Shown piece after piece: positions 26,351 to 35,450 of a stretch of DNA of 64,000 nucleotides. The first letter of the stretch is position 1, and each line of letters opens with the position of its first letter. Under the pieces are notes generated by a model that saw only the letters and a list, made by a program, of their open reading frames with translations, was not told the DNA's origin and did no database searches. A program made the position numbers and the translations under genes. Source of the stretch: Acidimicrobiia bacterium (lineage in GTDB: Bacteria; Actinomycetota; Acidimicrobiia; Spongiisociales; ZC4RG35); assembly GCA_028285585.1 (NCBI GenBank), contig JANQOU010000011.1, forward strand, positions 97,961 to 161,960, in the 5' to 3' direction.

Positions 26351-26833
26351 CTACCCGCTCTTGCTGTCCTGGGTCTCGATCCTCCACTCGGTGACGATCT
26401 TGCCGTTGTCGGCCTCCAGCGACTCGAGGGTGGCATCAGGATTCTCCCGAACTGCCTTTCTGATCTCCCTCTCGATCGCCGCGTTGTACATCTCGGTGAT
26501 GTCGTCAGGCACGGTCCAGCCGTTGTAGAAGGCCTCGGTGATGTCAACCGTCGGTTCGCCATCGGCGGCTCCCAGCTCGACACGAAGGTTGGCGACGTGC
26601 TCACCGCTCTCATCCGTGCCTTCGACATCCACCCACATCACGCCGTCGTCGATCTTCACATCGACTGAGTCGTTCTCAGGATCGCGCTCGAACTCTTCAG
26701 CCATCGCTTCGGCTGTCACCTCACCGATGATCTGAAGTGAGCCGTCGGCATTGCGCTCGATGTTGAGTGAGCAGGCGCTCACCACCAGCGACAACCCGAG
26801 AATCGCCGCCAGCATCAGTTTCTTGGATCGCAT
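26351..26833 (-). CDS. Small secreted lipoprotein of unknown function
   Basis: The 160-residue protein has a lipoprotein signal (MRSKKLMLAAILGLSLVVSACS, lipid-modified Cys at residue 21) and then a small acidic domain. I recognise no family. The start is firm: AGGAGGT lies six bases before the ATG. It is divergent from the histidine kinase gene across 164 bp. That region holds the kinase promoter and a palindrome, so the lipoprotein may belong to the same stress regulon (inference). Confidence 0.8.
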   Translation of the reverse strand: MRSKKLMLAAILGLSLVVSACSLNIERNADGSLQIIGEVTAEAMAEEFERDPENDSVDVKIDDGVMWVDVEGTDESGEHVANLRVELGAADGEPTVDITEAFYNGWTVPDDITEMYNAAIEREIRKAVRENPDATLESLEADNGKIVTEWRIETQDSKSG

Positions 26834-26940
26834 CGTTCACCTCCTATGAACTCTTCTGCTTCCACCGTCAGTCGACTTCAAAGGGGTGGCTGGCGACAGT
26901 GCAGCGAGTCACCCGCAGGGATGCGGTCTGCACTCATCGA

Positions 26941-26991
26941 CATGACAGATGTCATGAAGTTCTTCGGAGCCGGTTGCCGGTCTCACATAAT
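26941..26991 (+). promoter_or_regulatory. Palindrome plus promoter upstream of the two-component system
   Basis: CATGACAGATGTCATG (26941-26956) is a perfect inverted repeat (7-bp arms, 2-bp centre). Seven bases later comes a -35-like TTCGGA (26963-26968), a 17-bp spacer and a -10-like CATAAT (26986-26991). Transcription would start near 26998, the GTG of the kinase gene, giving a leaderless message. The palindrome centred near -49 suits an activator such as the NarL-type regulator encoded by the operon itself. Confidence 0.55.
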
Positions 26992-26997
26992 GGGACG

Positions 26998-28209
26998 GTG
27001 CCATCACAGGTGATAGAGCCCGGGCTGTTGCGGTTGTTCCGCTGGTTTGTCGCGATACGACTGGCAATCCTCTTGGCCTTGCGCCTCGCCGGGACCGAAC
27101 CGTCACCAGGCGACCTTCTGTTTGTGACCGGACCAGGGATCCTGCTCCAGACCGTGCTCCTCGGCTACCTGTACGCCGGGCCGTTGCACAGACGGCTGAG
27201 CAGTTGGTATCTGCCCGTCGCCCTCTGGCTGGCGACGGTGACTCCGGCGATCGAGAACGCCGCCAACGTGAACGCACGGCTCGCCGAGGGGGTCACCGCC
27301 AACGAAGCGATCGCCGACTATTGGCTCTACTTCTTCTACCTGTTCGTGCCACTGATCATGATCGCCTGGCAGTACCGCTACCGCTGGGTGGTCCTGTTCA
27401 GCGTCGGGACCTTGCTCCTTGACGCAGCTCTCGTCGCGAGCCCCCTCGAGAGCACCGGAGCCGACGTTGCGGCTCTCGGCGGGCTCATGGCCGCGCGGTC
27501 ATTGCTCTTTGCCGTTGTAGGGCTCGTCTTGGTGAAACTGGTCTCCGCTCAGCGCTCCGAGCGGGAAGCACAAGCCGAAGGCGCGTTGACACGCGAGAGG
27601 CTCGCCATGAGCGAGGAGCGACGGAGGCTGGCGCGAGAGCTCCACGACACTCTTGCCCACACCCTCAGCGCTGTGGCCGTGCAGCTGGAAGGAGCCACCA
27701 CCGTTTGGGATGACGACATCGCCAAGGCGAAGCAAATGGTGGAGGCGTCTCTTGCCTCCACGAGAGACGGGCTGATCGAAGCGAGACGGGCGATCGAGGC
27801 TCTGAGGTCATCTTCGCTCGACGACCAGGATCTGGTTGAAGCTCTTGGCGAGCTGGCAAGAACCGTGTCCACCAGCTCTTCGGTTCGCGTGCAGTTCTCA
27901 GCCACAGGACCTGGGCCCTCGAGCCCCGACTCGCAGCATGTCATCTATCGAGTGGCGAGTGAGGCACTCACCAATGTCGTCCGGCACGCCGCGGCCTCAC
28001 GAGCAAGCCTGACTCTCAACGGCGACGCCGACGCCTGGCAGCTGACCGTTGAGGACAACGGAAAGGGCTTCGACCGTGCTCAGGTGAGTGATGCCAGCCA
28101 CGGCCTGACCGGCATGTCCGAGCGAGCCCGGTCTATCGACGCCCATCTCGATATCGAGTCAAATGGCGGCAACGGCACGAGACTGACTTTGGTGAAGACG
28201 GGCCGATGA
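26998..28209 (+). CDS. Sensor histidine kinase, NarL-partner type (HisKA_3)
   Basis: The 403-residue kinase has about six membrane spans in its first ~185 residues, a short coiled coil (SEREAQAEGALTRERLAMSE) and a HisKA_3 phosphoacceptor helix, RRRLARELHDTLAHTLSAVA, with the active His in ELHD. The HATPase domain contains VIYRVASEALTNVVRHAAAS (N box) and DNGKGFD with GLTGMSERA (G boxes). The frame is open further upstream but the added residues look non-coding; the GTG at 26998 matches the mapped promoter. Its stop overlaps the response-regulator start (ATGA). Confidence 0.88.
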   Translation: MPSQVIEPGLLRLFRWFVAIRLAILLALRLAGTEPSPGDLLFVTGPGILLQTVLLGYLYAGPLHRRLSSWYLPVALWLATVTPAIENAANVNARLAEGVTANEAIADYWLYFFYLFVPLIMIAWQYRYRWVVLFSVGTLLLDAALVASPLESTGADVAALGGLMAARSLLFAVVGLVLVKLVSAQRSEREAQAEGALTRERLAMSEERRRLARELHDTLAHTLSAVAVQLEGATTVWDDDIAKAKQMVEASLASTRDGLIEARRAIEALRSSSLDDQDLVEALGELARTVSTSSSVRVQFSATGPGPSSPDSQHVIYRVASEALTNVVRHAAASRASLTLNGDADAWQLTVEDNGKGFDRAQVSDASHGLTGMSERARSIDAHLDIESNGGNGTRLTLVKTGR

Positions 28210-28859
28210 GCATCAGGGTTTTGATATGCGACGATCAGGACCTGGTGCGTGACGGCCTCACCACCATTCTCTCCAATGCCCCCGGCATCGAGGTGGCCGG
28301 TGTGGCGAGTGGCGGCGACCAGGCCATCGTCCTGACCACCGAGCTGGAACCCGACGTCGTTCTCATGGATCTCAACATGCCAGGCACCAACGGAATCGCA
28401 GCAACCCGGGCCATCACAGACAGACACCCGGAGGTGCGTGTCTTGGTGCTGACGACGTACGACGCTCCAGAGTGGGTCGACGACGCGGTCAGAGCCGGCG
28501 CAGCCGGGTACCTGATGAAAGACACCACACGGCAACGTCTCATCGACGCCATCCGAGGCACCGCAGAAGGCAAGACCCATCTCGACCCGTCCGTTGCCGG
28601 CCGTCTACTCGACCAGGTGTCGGTGTCGCCAAGGGTCGGCCCCGATTCCACCGTCACCGAAGGCCTCAGCGAGAGGGAGATCGAGGTGCTGAAGGCGCTG
28701 GGAAGGGGCCTGACCAACTCTGAGATCGCATCGAGGCTCTTTCTCTCAGAGGGGACGATCCGCAACTACGTCAGCTCGATCATCACCAAACTCGACGTGT
28801 CCGACCGCACCCAGGCCGCAGTGATCGCCGTCAGACACGGCATAGTCGACACAGACTGA
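28206..28859 (+). CDS. NarL/FixJ-family response regulator
   Basis: The 217-residue protein has a receiver domain with acidic pocket DDQD near residues 9-12, phosphoacceptor Asp in VLMDLNMPGTNG near 53-56, conserved Thr in VLTTYDAPEW and Lys in YLMKDTTR. The C-terminal LuxR helix-turn-helix carries LSEREIEVLKALGRGLTNSEIA and SEGTIRNYVSSIITKLDVSDR. Partner of the kinase just upstream (4-bp overlap). It probably controls the ABC exporter that follows after 49 bp and its own operon. Confidence 0.93.
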   Translation: MSIRVLICDDQDLVRDGLTTILSNAPGIEVAGVASGGDQAIVLTTELEPDVVLMDLNMPGTNGIAATRAITDRHPEVRVLVLTTYDAPEWVDDAVRAGAAGYLMKDTTRQRLIDAIRGTAEGKTHLDPSVAGRLLDQVSVSPRVGPDSTVTEGLSEREIEVLKALGRGLTNSEIASRLFLSEGTIRNYVSSIITKLDVSDRTQAAVIAVRHGIVDTD

Positions 28860-28908
28860 CATCTCGACCGTCGCACCGCAGGCCGTTTCTGCGGATTAAG
28901 TTCGCACG

Positions 28909-29790
28909 ATGCCGGCAATCGAGATCCGCGGCCTGACCAAGAGCTACGGCGAGGTTGAAGCCGTGCGCGGGATCGACCTCACAGTTGAGGAAGGCGAGGT
29001 GTTTGCCTTGCTCGGCCCAAACGGGGCAGGAAAGACCACAACTGTCGAGATCCTGGAGGGTCATCGAACCTCGACATCCGGAGAGGTGACTGTCCTCGGC
29101 CACGATCCAGCCAGAGGTGAGATCGAGTTCCAAGACCGCGTCGGCATCGTTCTCCAAGAGACCTCGGTCGAAGCCGAGCTCACAGTCCGGGAAGCTCTGA
29201 CCATCTACGGCGGCGCTTACTCGAAGAGACTCGAGCCGCAGAGGCTGGTGGAGATAGTGGGGCTGAACGAGAAGGTCGATGCCCGGATCGGAACTCTCAG
29301 CGGAGGCCAGAAGAGAAGGCTCGAACTGGCACTCGGCATAGTCGGAGACCCGGATCTGATCTTTCTCGACGAGCCGACCACCGGTTTCGACCCGTCGGCC
29401 CGCAGAGAGGCGTGGAGCGTGATCGACAACCTCAGGTCGCTGGGCAAGACCATCCTGCTGACCACTCATTACATGGACGAGGCCCAGAATCTGTCTGATC
29501 GGGTGGCAGTGATCGCCAACGGGCTGATCGTGGCGGAGGGAACTCCCGAGACGTTGGGAGGCCGGGAGCTGTCAGCATCGAAGGCGTCCTTTGCCACACC
29601 GGCCGGGGTGAGTGTGCCGTTCGACCACGCCATCGAGGGCGATCGCATCGTCGTCGAGCTCACCGACCCGGCGAGACAACTCCACGAGGTCACGGGGTGG
29701 GCATTGGAAGCCGGTGTGGATCTCGATGACCTCTCCGTGTCGCGGCCTTCACTCGAAGACGTGTACCTGGCCCTGACGGAGGACACGTGA
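28909..29790 (+). CDS. ABC-2 exporter ATPase (DrrA/CcmA type)
   Basis: The 293-residue ATPase has Walker A GPNGAGKTT (~38-46), signature LSGGQKRRLELALGIVG (~130-146), Walker B LIFLDEPTTGFDPSARRE (~150-167) and the H-loop TTHYMDEAQ. The last ~80 residues form the extra C-terminal domain of DrrA-type proteins. Together with the overlapping permease it would export a drug, lipid or peptide. Its place behind a kinase-regulator pair resembles envelope-stress detoxification modules of Gram-positive bacteria. Confidence 0.92.
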   Translation: MPAIEIRGLTKSYGEVEAVRGIDLTVEEGEVFALLGPNGAGKTTTVEILEGHRTSTSGEVTVLGHDPARGEIEFQDRVGIVLQETSVEAELTVREALTIYGGAYSKRLEPQRLVEIVGLNEKVDARIGTLSGGQKRRLELALGIVGDPDLIFLDEPTTGFDPSARREAWSVIDNLRSLGKTILLTTHYMDEAQNLSDRVAVIANGLIVAEGTPETLGGRELSASKASFATPAGVSVPFDHAIEGDRIVVELTDPARQLHEVTGWALEAGVDLDDLSVSRPSLEDVYLALTEDT

Positions 29791-30605
29791 TGGCCCGCCC
29801 CGGCACAGTCCCGCTACTCCGCCAGCAGACCGGCTACCAGGCCAAGATCTTCTTCAGAACACCGATCGCAGCCTTCTTCACCCTGATCTTCCCACTGATG
29901 CTGCTGTTCCTGTTCGGAGCGTTGTTCGGGACAGGAGAGATCCCCGAGTTGGGCATCACCTTCGTCCAATTCTTCACACCTGCGCTTGCCGTGTTTTCTG
30001 CGGCCAACGCCACGTTCTCCAACATCGGAGTCGGTACCGCCTATCAGCGAGACGAAGGAATCCTCAAACGCGTGCGAGGCACACCTCTGCCGGCGTGGAT
30101 CTTCATGGGAGGCAAGATCGTGGCCTCGACCCTCATAGCCGCGATGTCGGTTGTGCTGATGATGGGAGTGGGGGTGCTCGTCTACGGGATAGAGGTCTAC
30201 CCGCGCACGTTGCCCGCCGCCACCGTGACCTTCCTGGTGGGGACGGCCTGCTTTGCCTCGCTCGGCTTGCTGGTGGCTGCCGTGTCACCTACCGGGAATG
30301 CAGCAACCGCCATCACCAACGCCACTCTGCTTCCGCTTGCCTTCCTGTCGGGTCTGTTCATCCCCATCACCGACAGCTCACCGGCGTGGCTGACAACCGT
30401 CGCCGACATCTTCCCCCTGAGCTATTTCCACGAAGCCTTCGCTGCTGCATTCTTGCCCGGAACGACAGGTACCCAATTCGACTGGGGATCGCTGGGCTAC
30501 ATGGCTCTCTGGGGCGTCGTGGCACTGCTGCTGGGCATCCGCTGGTTCAAATGGGAGAAGCCAGTCAGCTCGGGCCGCCGGGCCAAGGTCAAGACACAGA
30601 GCTGA
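29787..30605 (+). CDS. ABC-2 type transporter permease (DrrB-like)
   Basis: The 272-residue permease has about six spans: IAAFFTLIFPLMLLFLFGALF first, then FTPALAVFSAANATF, a loop with RDEGILKRVRGTPLPAWIFM (the typical ABC-2 motif), and late spans with PLAFLSGLFIPI and PLSYFHEAF. GTG start at 29787 overlaps the ATPase stop; the ATG at 29790 is the next codon. Its 3' end overlaps the convergent hydrolase gene by 17 bp. Confidence 0.9.
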   Translation: MMARPGTVPLLRQQTGYQAKIFFRTPIAAFFTLIFPLMLLFLFGALFGTGEIPELGITFVQFFTPALAVFSAANATFSNIGVGTAYQRDEGILKRVRGTPLPAWIFMGGKIVASTLIAAMSVVLMMGVGVLVYGIEVYPRTLPAATVTFLVGTACFASLGLLVAAVSPTGNAATAITNATLLPLAFLSGLFIPITDSSPAWLTTVADIFPLSYFHEAFAAAFLPGTTGTQFDWGSLGYMALWGVVALLLGIRWFKWEKPVSSGRRAKVKTQS

Positions 30606-31419
30606 CCGAGTCGAGGAAGTCGCCCACGACCTCGTTCCACACCTCAGGGAGCTCGAAGTAGGGCGAGTGCCCGGTCCCCTCGATCTCTACGACCTGACTG
30701 TTCGGGAAGACTTCACTGGCTTGATGAATCAAATGGGGTGGGAACAGGTCATCATCCGATCCGACGATCAGCAGCACAGGGATCTGAGTTTCCCGAGCAC
30801 CTTCCGTGTAGTCGGTCGAGTTGAGAATCTCGACCACCGCAGTGGGTGGCGGAGAGGCCGCCATCCCTCCAATTTGCGTGTACAGGAACGACTTGGCCAA
30901 GTCTTGCTCGGCGAGCTGCGAACCGACGGCCGGGTGTGAGCCCAAGTCCAACTCAGCCGGTGAGGGGCCGGCGGTGATCGACTCCCCGAGCAACTCGAGT
31001 GCGGCGAGTATGTCGTCGGTGACGACCCCGCCGACGGTGTCGGCAAGCACCAAGGACAGCGTCCGACCGGGGTGCGTCACAGCCCAGCCAAGAGCGGCCC
31101 AGCCGCCCATCGACTGGCCGATCACATGAGCCTCGCCCACACCCAGGTGATCAAAGATGGCTGCCAAGTCACCAACGGACGCATCCGGCCCGAAGCGGCC
31201 GCTGCGGTTCGATGAGCGGCCGAAGCCACGCTGATCCCAGGTCACTACTCGGTATCGCTCGGCCAGGACGGGGACCTGCTGGTACCAGACCATGTGATTG
31301 CCACCCATGCCGTGGCATAGGACCACGGTCTCGCCCTCTCCCCAGCACTCGAAGTAGATCTCTTCGCCGTCGTTCGGCACAAACCCCTTCGGGCCTGGCC
31401 TGATGCTCCTATCCACCAC
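30589..31419 (-). CDS. Alpha/beta-fold hydrolase
   Basis: The 276-residue hydrolase has an oxyanion HGMGGNHMVWYQQVP strand-loop near residues 36-50, nucleophile elbow GQSMGGWAALG near 99-109 (Ser in the middle), a likely acid Asp in VGSDDDLFPP near 217-226 and catalytic His in GTGHSPYFELP near 249-259. The core lid is short. It could be an esterase, lactonase or haloperoxidase-like enzyme. GTG start. Divergent from the molybdenum hydroxylase operon across 37 bp. Confidence 0.88.
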   Translation of the reverse strand: MVDRSIRPGPKGFVPNDGEEIYFECWGEGETVVLCHGMGGNHMVWYQQVPVLAERYRVVTWDQRGFGRSSNRSGRFGPDASVGDLAAIFDHLGVGEAHVIGQSMGGWAALGWAVTHPGRTLSLVLADTVGGVVTDDILAALELLGESITAGPSPAELDLGSHPAVGSQLAEQDLAKSFLYTQIGGMAASPPPTAVVEILNSTDYTEGARETQIPVLLIVGSDDDLFPPHLIHQASEVFPNSQVVEIEGTGHSPYFELPEVWNEVVGDFLDSVSSVS

Positions 31420-31456
31420 GTCATCAGGCTAGATACGAGCACTACGATCCCGCGCC

Positions 31457-33724
31457 GTGCCACTGGTAACCGAAGCCGAGCGATTCATCAGGTCCGACGG
31501 ACCCGACAAGGTCACGGGAAGCGGCCGCTACGTAGCGGACTTGAGCCTGACCGGGATGCTCACAGCCAAGTTCTTGTACGCCGGAGTCCCTCACGCCCGG
31601 ATCACCAAACTCGACGTCGAGCCGGCACGCCAGATGTCAGGCGTGTTTGCCGTGATCACCCAGGATGACGTGCCCGAGCGCCGGTTTGGCTCGGTGGCCG
31701 ACCGCACCCTGTTCGCCCAAGATGTCGTTCGGTTCGAAGGCGAGGTGATCGCGGCCGTTGCCGCTATCGACGACGACTCAGCACAACGTGCCATCGACGC
31801 CATCGTCTTCGAGTACGAGGAGCTTCCTCCTCTGACCGACCTCGAGGAAGCGATCAAAGACGGAGCGCTGCTGGTCCACGAGAACTGGGAGTCCTACGCA
31901 GCCGGCAGCGTGGTTCGCGACGGGAACGTCGCATCGTTCACGTCGATCGAGCGAGGTGACGTTGACGAGGGCCTGGCCGATTCCGATCATGTGATCACCA
32001 GCCGCTATGTCGCCGACGCCTCACACGCCGCGCCAATCGAGCCCCGCGGGGTAGTGGCTCAATGGGAAGGTGACCGTGTCACCATCTGGAGCTCGACACA
32101 GGTGCCTTTCCAAGCGAGAGACGGTGTCTGTGAGACTCTCGACCTGCCCTCCAATCGCGTCAGAGTCGTAGTCCCTCATCTCGGAGGAGGCTTCGGCGGC
32201 AAGTGCGGGTTCCACTACGAGGCGCATGTCGCCGCCCTCGCCAGAGCAGCGAGACGCCCGGTTCGGCTGGTCTTCTCCAGAGAAGAGGAGTTCCTCGCTC
32301 CCGACCGCCGTCGTGAGGGAATGATCGTTGAGATCACAACCGGGATGACCAACGACGGCGATATCAAGGCCAGGAAGGCCAAGGTTCTCCTCGACAACGG
32401 GGCATACAGCGCAGACTCGTCCTTCTTCCCTCACATGGCAGCCATGCATGCCATCGGGCCGTACGTCATCGAGAACGTCTCCGCCGAGGCGTCGAGCATC
32501 TACACCAACCACCAGCCATCCGGAAGCGTCCGAGCTCCCACAGCCCCTCAAGGATGCTGGGCGGTCGAGTCGCACACCGACGAGCTGGCAGCGGCGATAG
32601 GCATGGACCCGGTCGAGTTCAGGAAGCGAAACTGCGTCGACACCGGCCGGATGAGCGCAACGGGCCAGGTGTTCGACGAGATCGGGCTCCAGCAATGCTT
32701 GAGCGACGCCGTTGACGGACTGGGTGACATCTCGAACCTGCCGGAAGACGAGTCAATAGGCGTCGGAGTCGGCTGGTGGGGATCATTTCCCGGAGCGTCC
32801 GGCGCTTATGTGAAGATCGACAGTGACGGCAGAGGCGTAATCATCACCGGGGCCCAGGAGTGCGGCACGGGCTCGGTGATGACCCTCCCCATCCTCGTCG
32901 CCAAAGAGCTGGGGATGGATCCCGACGACTTCGAGCTCGTCTACCAGGACACCAGCGCAGCTCCCTACGACAGCGGAGCCACAGGGTCACAGACGATCCT
33001 CAACAACGGGCGGGCGACGGTGGAAGCGGCGCAGCAAGTGGCAGCCCAGCTCAAGGATCTCGCCGCCAAAGAGCTCGAAGCCGCACCCGAGGACATCGTT
33101 CTCGTCGACGGCCGGGCACACGTGGCCGGCTCTCCCGAAGCCGCCGTGGACATCTCGAGGCTGGCGCGCATCGCCTCCAGAGGTGAGATGCTGCTGGGGA
33201 GAGGATCCGGGACACCAGCCGAATATCCGTCAGCAGTGGGAGTCTCCTGTGTGGGTGATCAGGATCTGTCCTGGTGGGTCGGCCCACAATTCTCGTGTCA
33301 CGCCGCCAGGATCAGGCTCGACCGGGACACCGGCGTGGTTCGGGTCCTCGAAGTGTCAACAGCGCACGACTCGGGAGTGATCATCAACGAGGTGGGCGCC
33401 GCCGGCCAGGTCGAGGGTGGTGTGTTGATGGGCATCGGCCAGGCCCTCACCGAAGGAACCGTCTACTCCGAAGATGGCGGCCAGCTCAACCCGGCCTTTC
33501 TCGATTACAAGCTCCAAACCATCGCCGACGCTCCCCGTATCAAGACCAGCTTCGTCGAAGTGCACACCCCCGGCATGGGGCCGCACGGCTCGAAGCCGAT
33601 CGCCGAGGCCCCCAACGTCGCGACAGCAGCGGCCATCTCGAACGCCATAGCGAAGTTGATCGGCAGACCGGTCCGGCAGTTGCCAATGACCGCCGAGCGA
33701 GTGTGGGCGGAGGCACGCTCGTGA
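31457..33724 (+). CDS. Molybdenum hydroxylase large subunit (xanthine dehydrogenase family)
   Basis: The 755-residue molybdopterin-binding subunit opens with RSDGPDKVTGSGRYVADL. It has the first Mo-site loop VPHLGGGFGGKCGFHYEAHVA near residues 235-255, an active-loop segment SGSVRAPTAPQGCWAVESH near 355-373, GAQECGTGSVM near 470-480, and near the C-terminus GPHGSKPIAEAPNVATAAA, which holds the catalytic Glu. The CO dehydrogenase loop (AYxCSFR) is absent, so this is a hydroxylase of an unknown N-heterocycle, aldehyde or aryl-CoA rather than a CO oxidiser. GTG start. Its stop overlaps the FAD subunit gene. Confidence 0.9.
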   Translation: MPLVTEAERFIRSDGPDKVTGSGRYVADLSLTGMLTAKFLYAGVPHARITKLDVEPARQMSGVFAVITQDDVPERRFGSVADRTLFAQDVVRFEGEVIAAVAAIDDDSAQRAIDAIVFEYEELPPLTDLEEAIKDGALLVHENWESYAAGSVVRDGNVASFTSIERGDVDEGLADSDHVITSRYVADASHAAPIEPRGVVAQWEGDRVTIWSSTQVPFQARDGVCETLDLPSNRVRVVVPHLGGGFGGKCGFHYEAHVAALARAARRPVRLVFSREEEFLAPDRRREGMIVEITTGMTNDGDIKARKAKVLLDNGAYSADSSFFPHMAAMHAIGPYVIENVSAEASSIYTNHQPSGSVRAPTAPQGCWAVESHTDELAAAIGMDPVEFRKRNCVDTGRMSATGQVFDEIGLQQCLSDAVDGLGDISNLPEDESIGVGVGWWGSFPGASGAYVKIDSDGRGVIITGAQECGTGSVMTLPILVAKELGMDPDDFELVYQDTSAAPYDSGATGSQTILNNGRATVEAAQQVAAQLKDLAAKELEAAPEDIVLVDGRAHVAGSPEAAVDISRLARIASRGEMLLGRGSGTPAEYPSAVGVSCVGDQDLSWWVGPQFSCHAARIRLDRDTGVVRVLEVSTAHDSGVIINEVGAAGQVEGGVLMGIGQALTEGTVYSEDGGQLNPAFLDYKLQTIADAPRIKTSFVEVHTPGMGPHGSKPIAEAPNVATAAAISNAIAKLIGRPVRQLPMTAERVWAEARS

Positions 33725-34620
33725 CCTTCACCCGCGCCACCACGATCGAAGAAGCTGTGACGGCAATGGCAGCTGGAGCGCGGCCTATCGCCGGAGGGTC
33801 GGATCTCGTCGTCGGCGCGCGCCAAGGCAAGGCTCCCCTTCCCGACGTCCTCGTGGCCATCGACCGCATTGACGACCTGAGAGGCATCGAGACTTCTGGC
33901 CAAGGGCTTCGCGTCGGTGCCGGCGTGACTCACGCAGAGCTGATCGGCAACGAGACGGTGGTCAGCAGCTACACAGCCGTCGCCGACGCCGCCGCACTGG
34001 TCGGCTCACCCGCGACGCGCAACGTGGGAACCATCGGCGGCAACGTGATGAACGCTTCTCCGGCGATGGACACCGGAGCCCCACTCCTGGTGCTCGACGG
34101 CCACGCCGTCCTCAAATCAGTCGATGGCTCCAGATCGGTGAACATGGCAGATCTCTGGACCGGCCCGGGCCGGACTTCGGCCGATCCCGGCGAGTTGTGT
34201 GTGGCCATCGAGCTGCCACCTCAACCAGAGCGATCTGGCAGCGCCTATGTCAGGCTTGAGTACCGGCGTGCCATGGAGATCGCCGTCGTCGGCGCAGCCG
34301 CTGCGGTCACCGTGAGCGAGGACGGCACCATCGAGACCGGCAGGGTCGCCTTGACCGCGGTGGGGCCGGCCATCATCGAGGTCGCTGATGCGAGCGTGTT
34401 GATGAGCGGCCGAGATGCGAAGGAAGCGGGCGCGGCGGCCGAGACAGCAGCATCGAAGTCCGCTACGCCCATAAGTGACCTGCGTGCCGGCGACGACTAT
34501 CGACGTCATACGGTGGGTGTGATGGCTCGCCGGGCCGTCAAAGCGGCCGCTGCCAGGGCAAGAGGAGAGACGATCGCCGTCCCTGTCAACCGGTCGGCTG
34601 GAGTGGGAGCGGCCTCGTGA
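33721..34620 (+). CDS. Molybdenum hydroxylase FAD-binding medium subunit
   Basis: The 299-residue subunit has the two FAD motifs of the CoxM/XdhB family: ARPIAGGSDLVVGARQG near residues 19-35 and ATRNVGTIGGNVMNASPAMD near 98-117. It passes electrons from the iron-sulphur subunit to an acceptor. A long open frame extends 447 bp upstream but overlaps the large-subunit gene in another frame. The GTG at 33721 overlaps the preceding stop by GTGA and starts the conserved TFTRATTIEEAV. Confidence 0.9.
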   Translation: MTFTRATTIEEAVTAMAAGARPIAGGSDLVVGARQGKAPLPDVLVAIDRIDDLRGIETSGQGLRVGAGVTHAELIGNETVVSSYTAVADAAALVGSPATRNVGTIGGNVMNASPAMDTGAPLLVLDGHAVLKSVDGSRSVNMADLWTGPGRTSADPGELCVAIELPPQPERSGSAYVRLEYRRAMEIAVVGAAAAVTVSEDGTIETGRVALTAVGPAIIEVADASVLMSGRDAKEAGAAAETAASKSATPISDLRAGDDYRRHTVGVMARRAVKAAAARARGETIAVPVNRSAGVGAAS

Positions 34621-35081
34621 GCGAGTCTCTGAGCCTCACGGTCAACGGCGTCGCCTACTCGGTGAACGTGGACATGGGTCGCAACCTGCTCAGCGTCCTC
34701 CGCGGTGAGCTCGGCCTCACCGGCACCAAGGAAGGCTGTGACGACTGTGAGTGCGGAGCCTGCATGGTCCTGATCGACGGGAAGCCGGTGAACTCGTGCT
34801 CCTTCTTGGCCGTCCAGGCAGCCGACAGGTCTGTGACCACCATCGAAGGGGTAGTCACTCCGGAAGGCCTCGACCAGGTTCAGCAGGCCTTTCTGGAGAA
34901 AGGCGGAGTCCAATGCGGCTTCTGCACCCCAGGGATGATCATGTCGGCCAGAGCCTTGCTCGACCAGTGTCCCGACCCCTCCGAGGAGGAGATCAAGATC
35001 GGGCTGTCAGGCAATCTCTGCAGATGTACCGGGTACTCCCGCATCCTCGCCGCGGTCGCTCTCGCCGCTGCCGCCGACTGA
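34617..35081 (+). CDS. Molybdenum hydroxylase 2Fe-2S small subunit
   Basis: The 154-residue protein carries both expected clusters. The plant-ferredoxin type is ligated by Cys 41, 46, 49 and 61 (pattern C-x4-C-x2-C-x11-C) and the helical type by Cys 100, 103, 135 and 137 (QCGFC and LCRCTGY). GTG start overlaps the FAD-subunit stop. With the two upstream genes it forms a complete L-M-S hydroxylase; the gene order large-medium-small is one of several known. Its last 75 bp overlap the convergent DDN-like gene. Confidence 0.93.
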   Translation: MSESLSLTVNGVAYSVNVDMGRNLLSVLRGELGLTGTKEGCDDCECGACMVLIDGKPVNSCSFLAVQAADRSVTTIEGVVTPEGLDQVQQAFLEKGGVQCGFCTPGMIMSARALLDQCPDPSEEEIKIGLSGNLCRCTGYSRILAAVALAAAAD

Positions 35082-35450
35082 CCCTGCCAGGTCCATCCGC
35101 AGGAACTCGCTCACGTTGAGGAAGCCGGCGGGACGCTTCGTCCCGTCTTTGATCAGCGACCATGCCTCCTCCGGGCCGATGATCCGTGGTGAGCCGAGTT
35201 GGATCTCCTTCCCGTCGATTCGAAGCGTCGCATCACCCGAAGCCAGGATGTTCCGCACCCAGTCGGAGTCGGCTCCGTACACGACTATGAACACGTACCC
35301 ACCATCGACGTCGTGGGCGTCGAGCGGGGTCAGGAAGGTACGGCCTGAGCGACGTCCGCGGTGGATGAGCACGGGTCGCTTCCCTTTCCTGATCTCCATC
35401 GGGTTGAAGACCCGCTTGTTCACCTTTCCCATGAACTTCGGCACTGGCAC
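35007..35450 (-). CDS. DDN-like deazaflavin (F420)-dependent reductase
   Basis: The 147-residue protein matches the nitroreductase/deazaflavin split-barrel family of actinobacteria: KFMGKVNKRVF, RPVLIHRGRRSGRTFLTPLD and YVFIVVYGADSDWVRNILASG are the characteristic blocks. Family members reduce quinones or nitro compounds with reduced F420 at the membrane. The conserved part ends near FLRMDL (~residue 120). The last ~27 residues are low-complexity and antisense to the 2Fe-2S gene, so the natural C-terminus simply runs on. GTG start at 35450. Confidence 0.85.
   Translation of the reverse strand: MPVPKFMGKVNKRVFNPMEIRKGKRPVLIHRGRRSGRTFLTPLDAHDVDGGYVFIVVYGADSDWVRNILASGDATLRIDGKEIQLGSPRIIGPEEAWSLIKDGTKRPAGFLNVSEFLRMDLAGSVGGSGESDRGEDAGVPGTSAEIA

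Noticed and set aside
33274..33720. Upstream extension of the FAD subunit
   Set aside because: It covers the conserved end of the large subunit; the GTGA overlap at 33721 is the natural start.
31457..35081. Aerobic CO dehydrogenase (coxMSL)
   Set aside because: The active-site loop AYxCSFR is not present in the large subunit.
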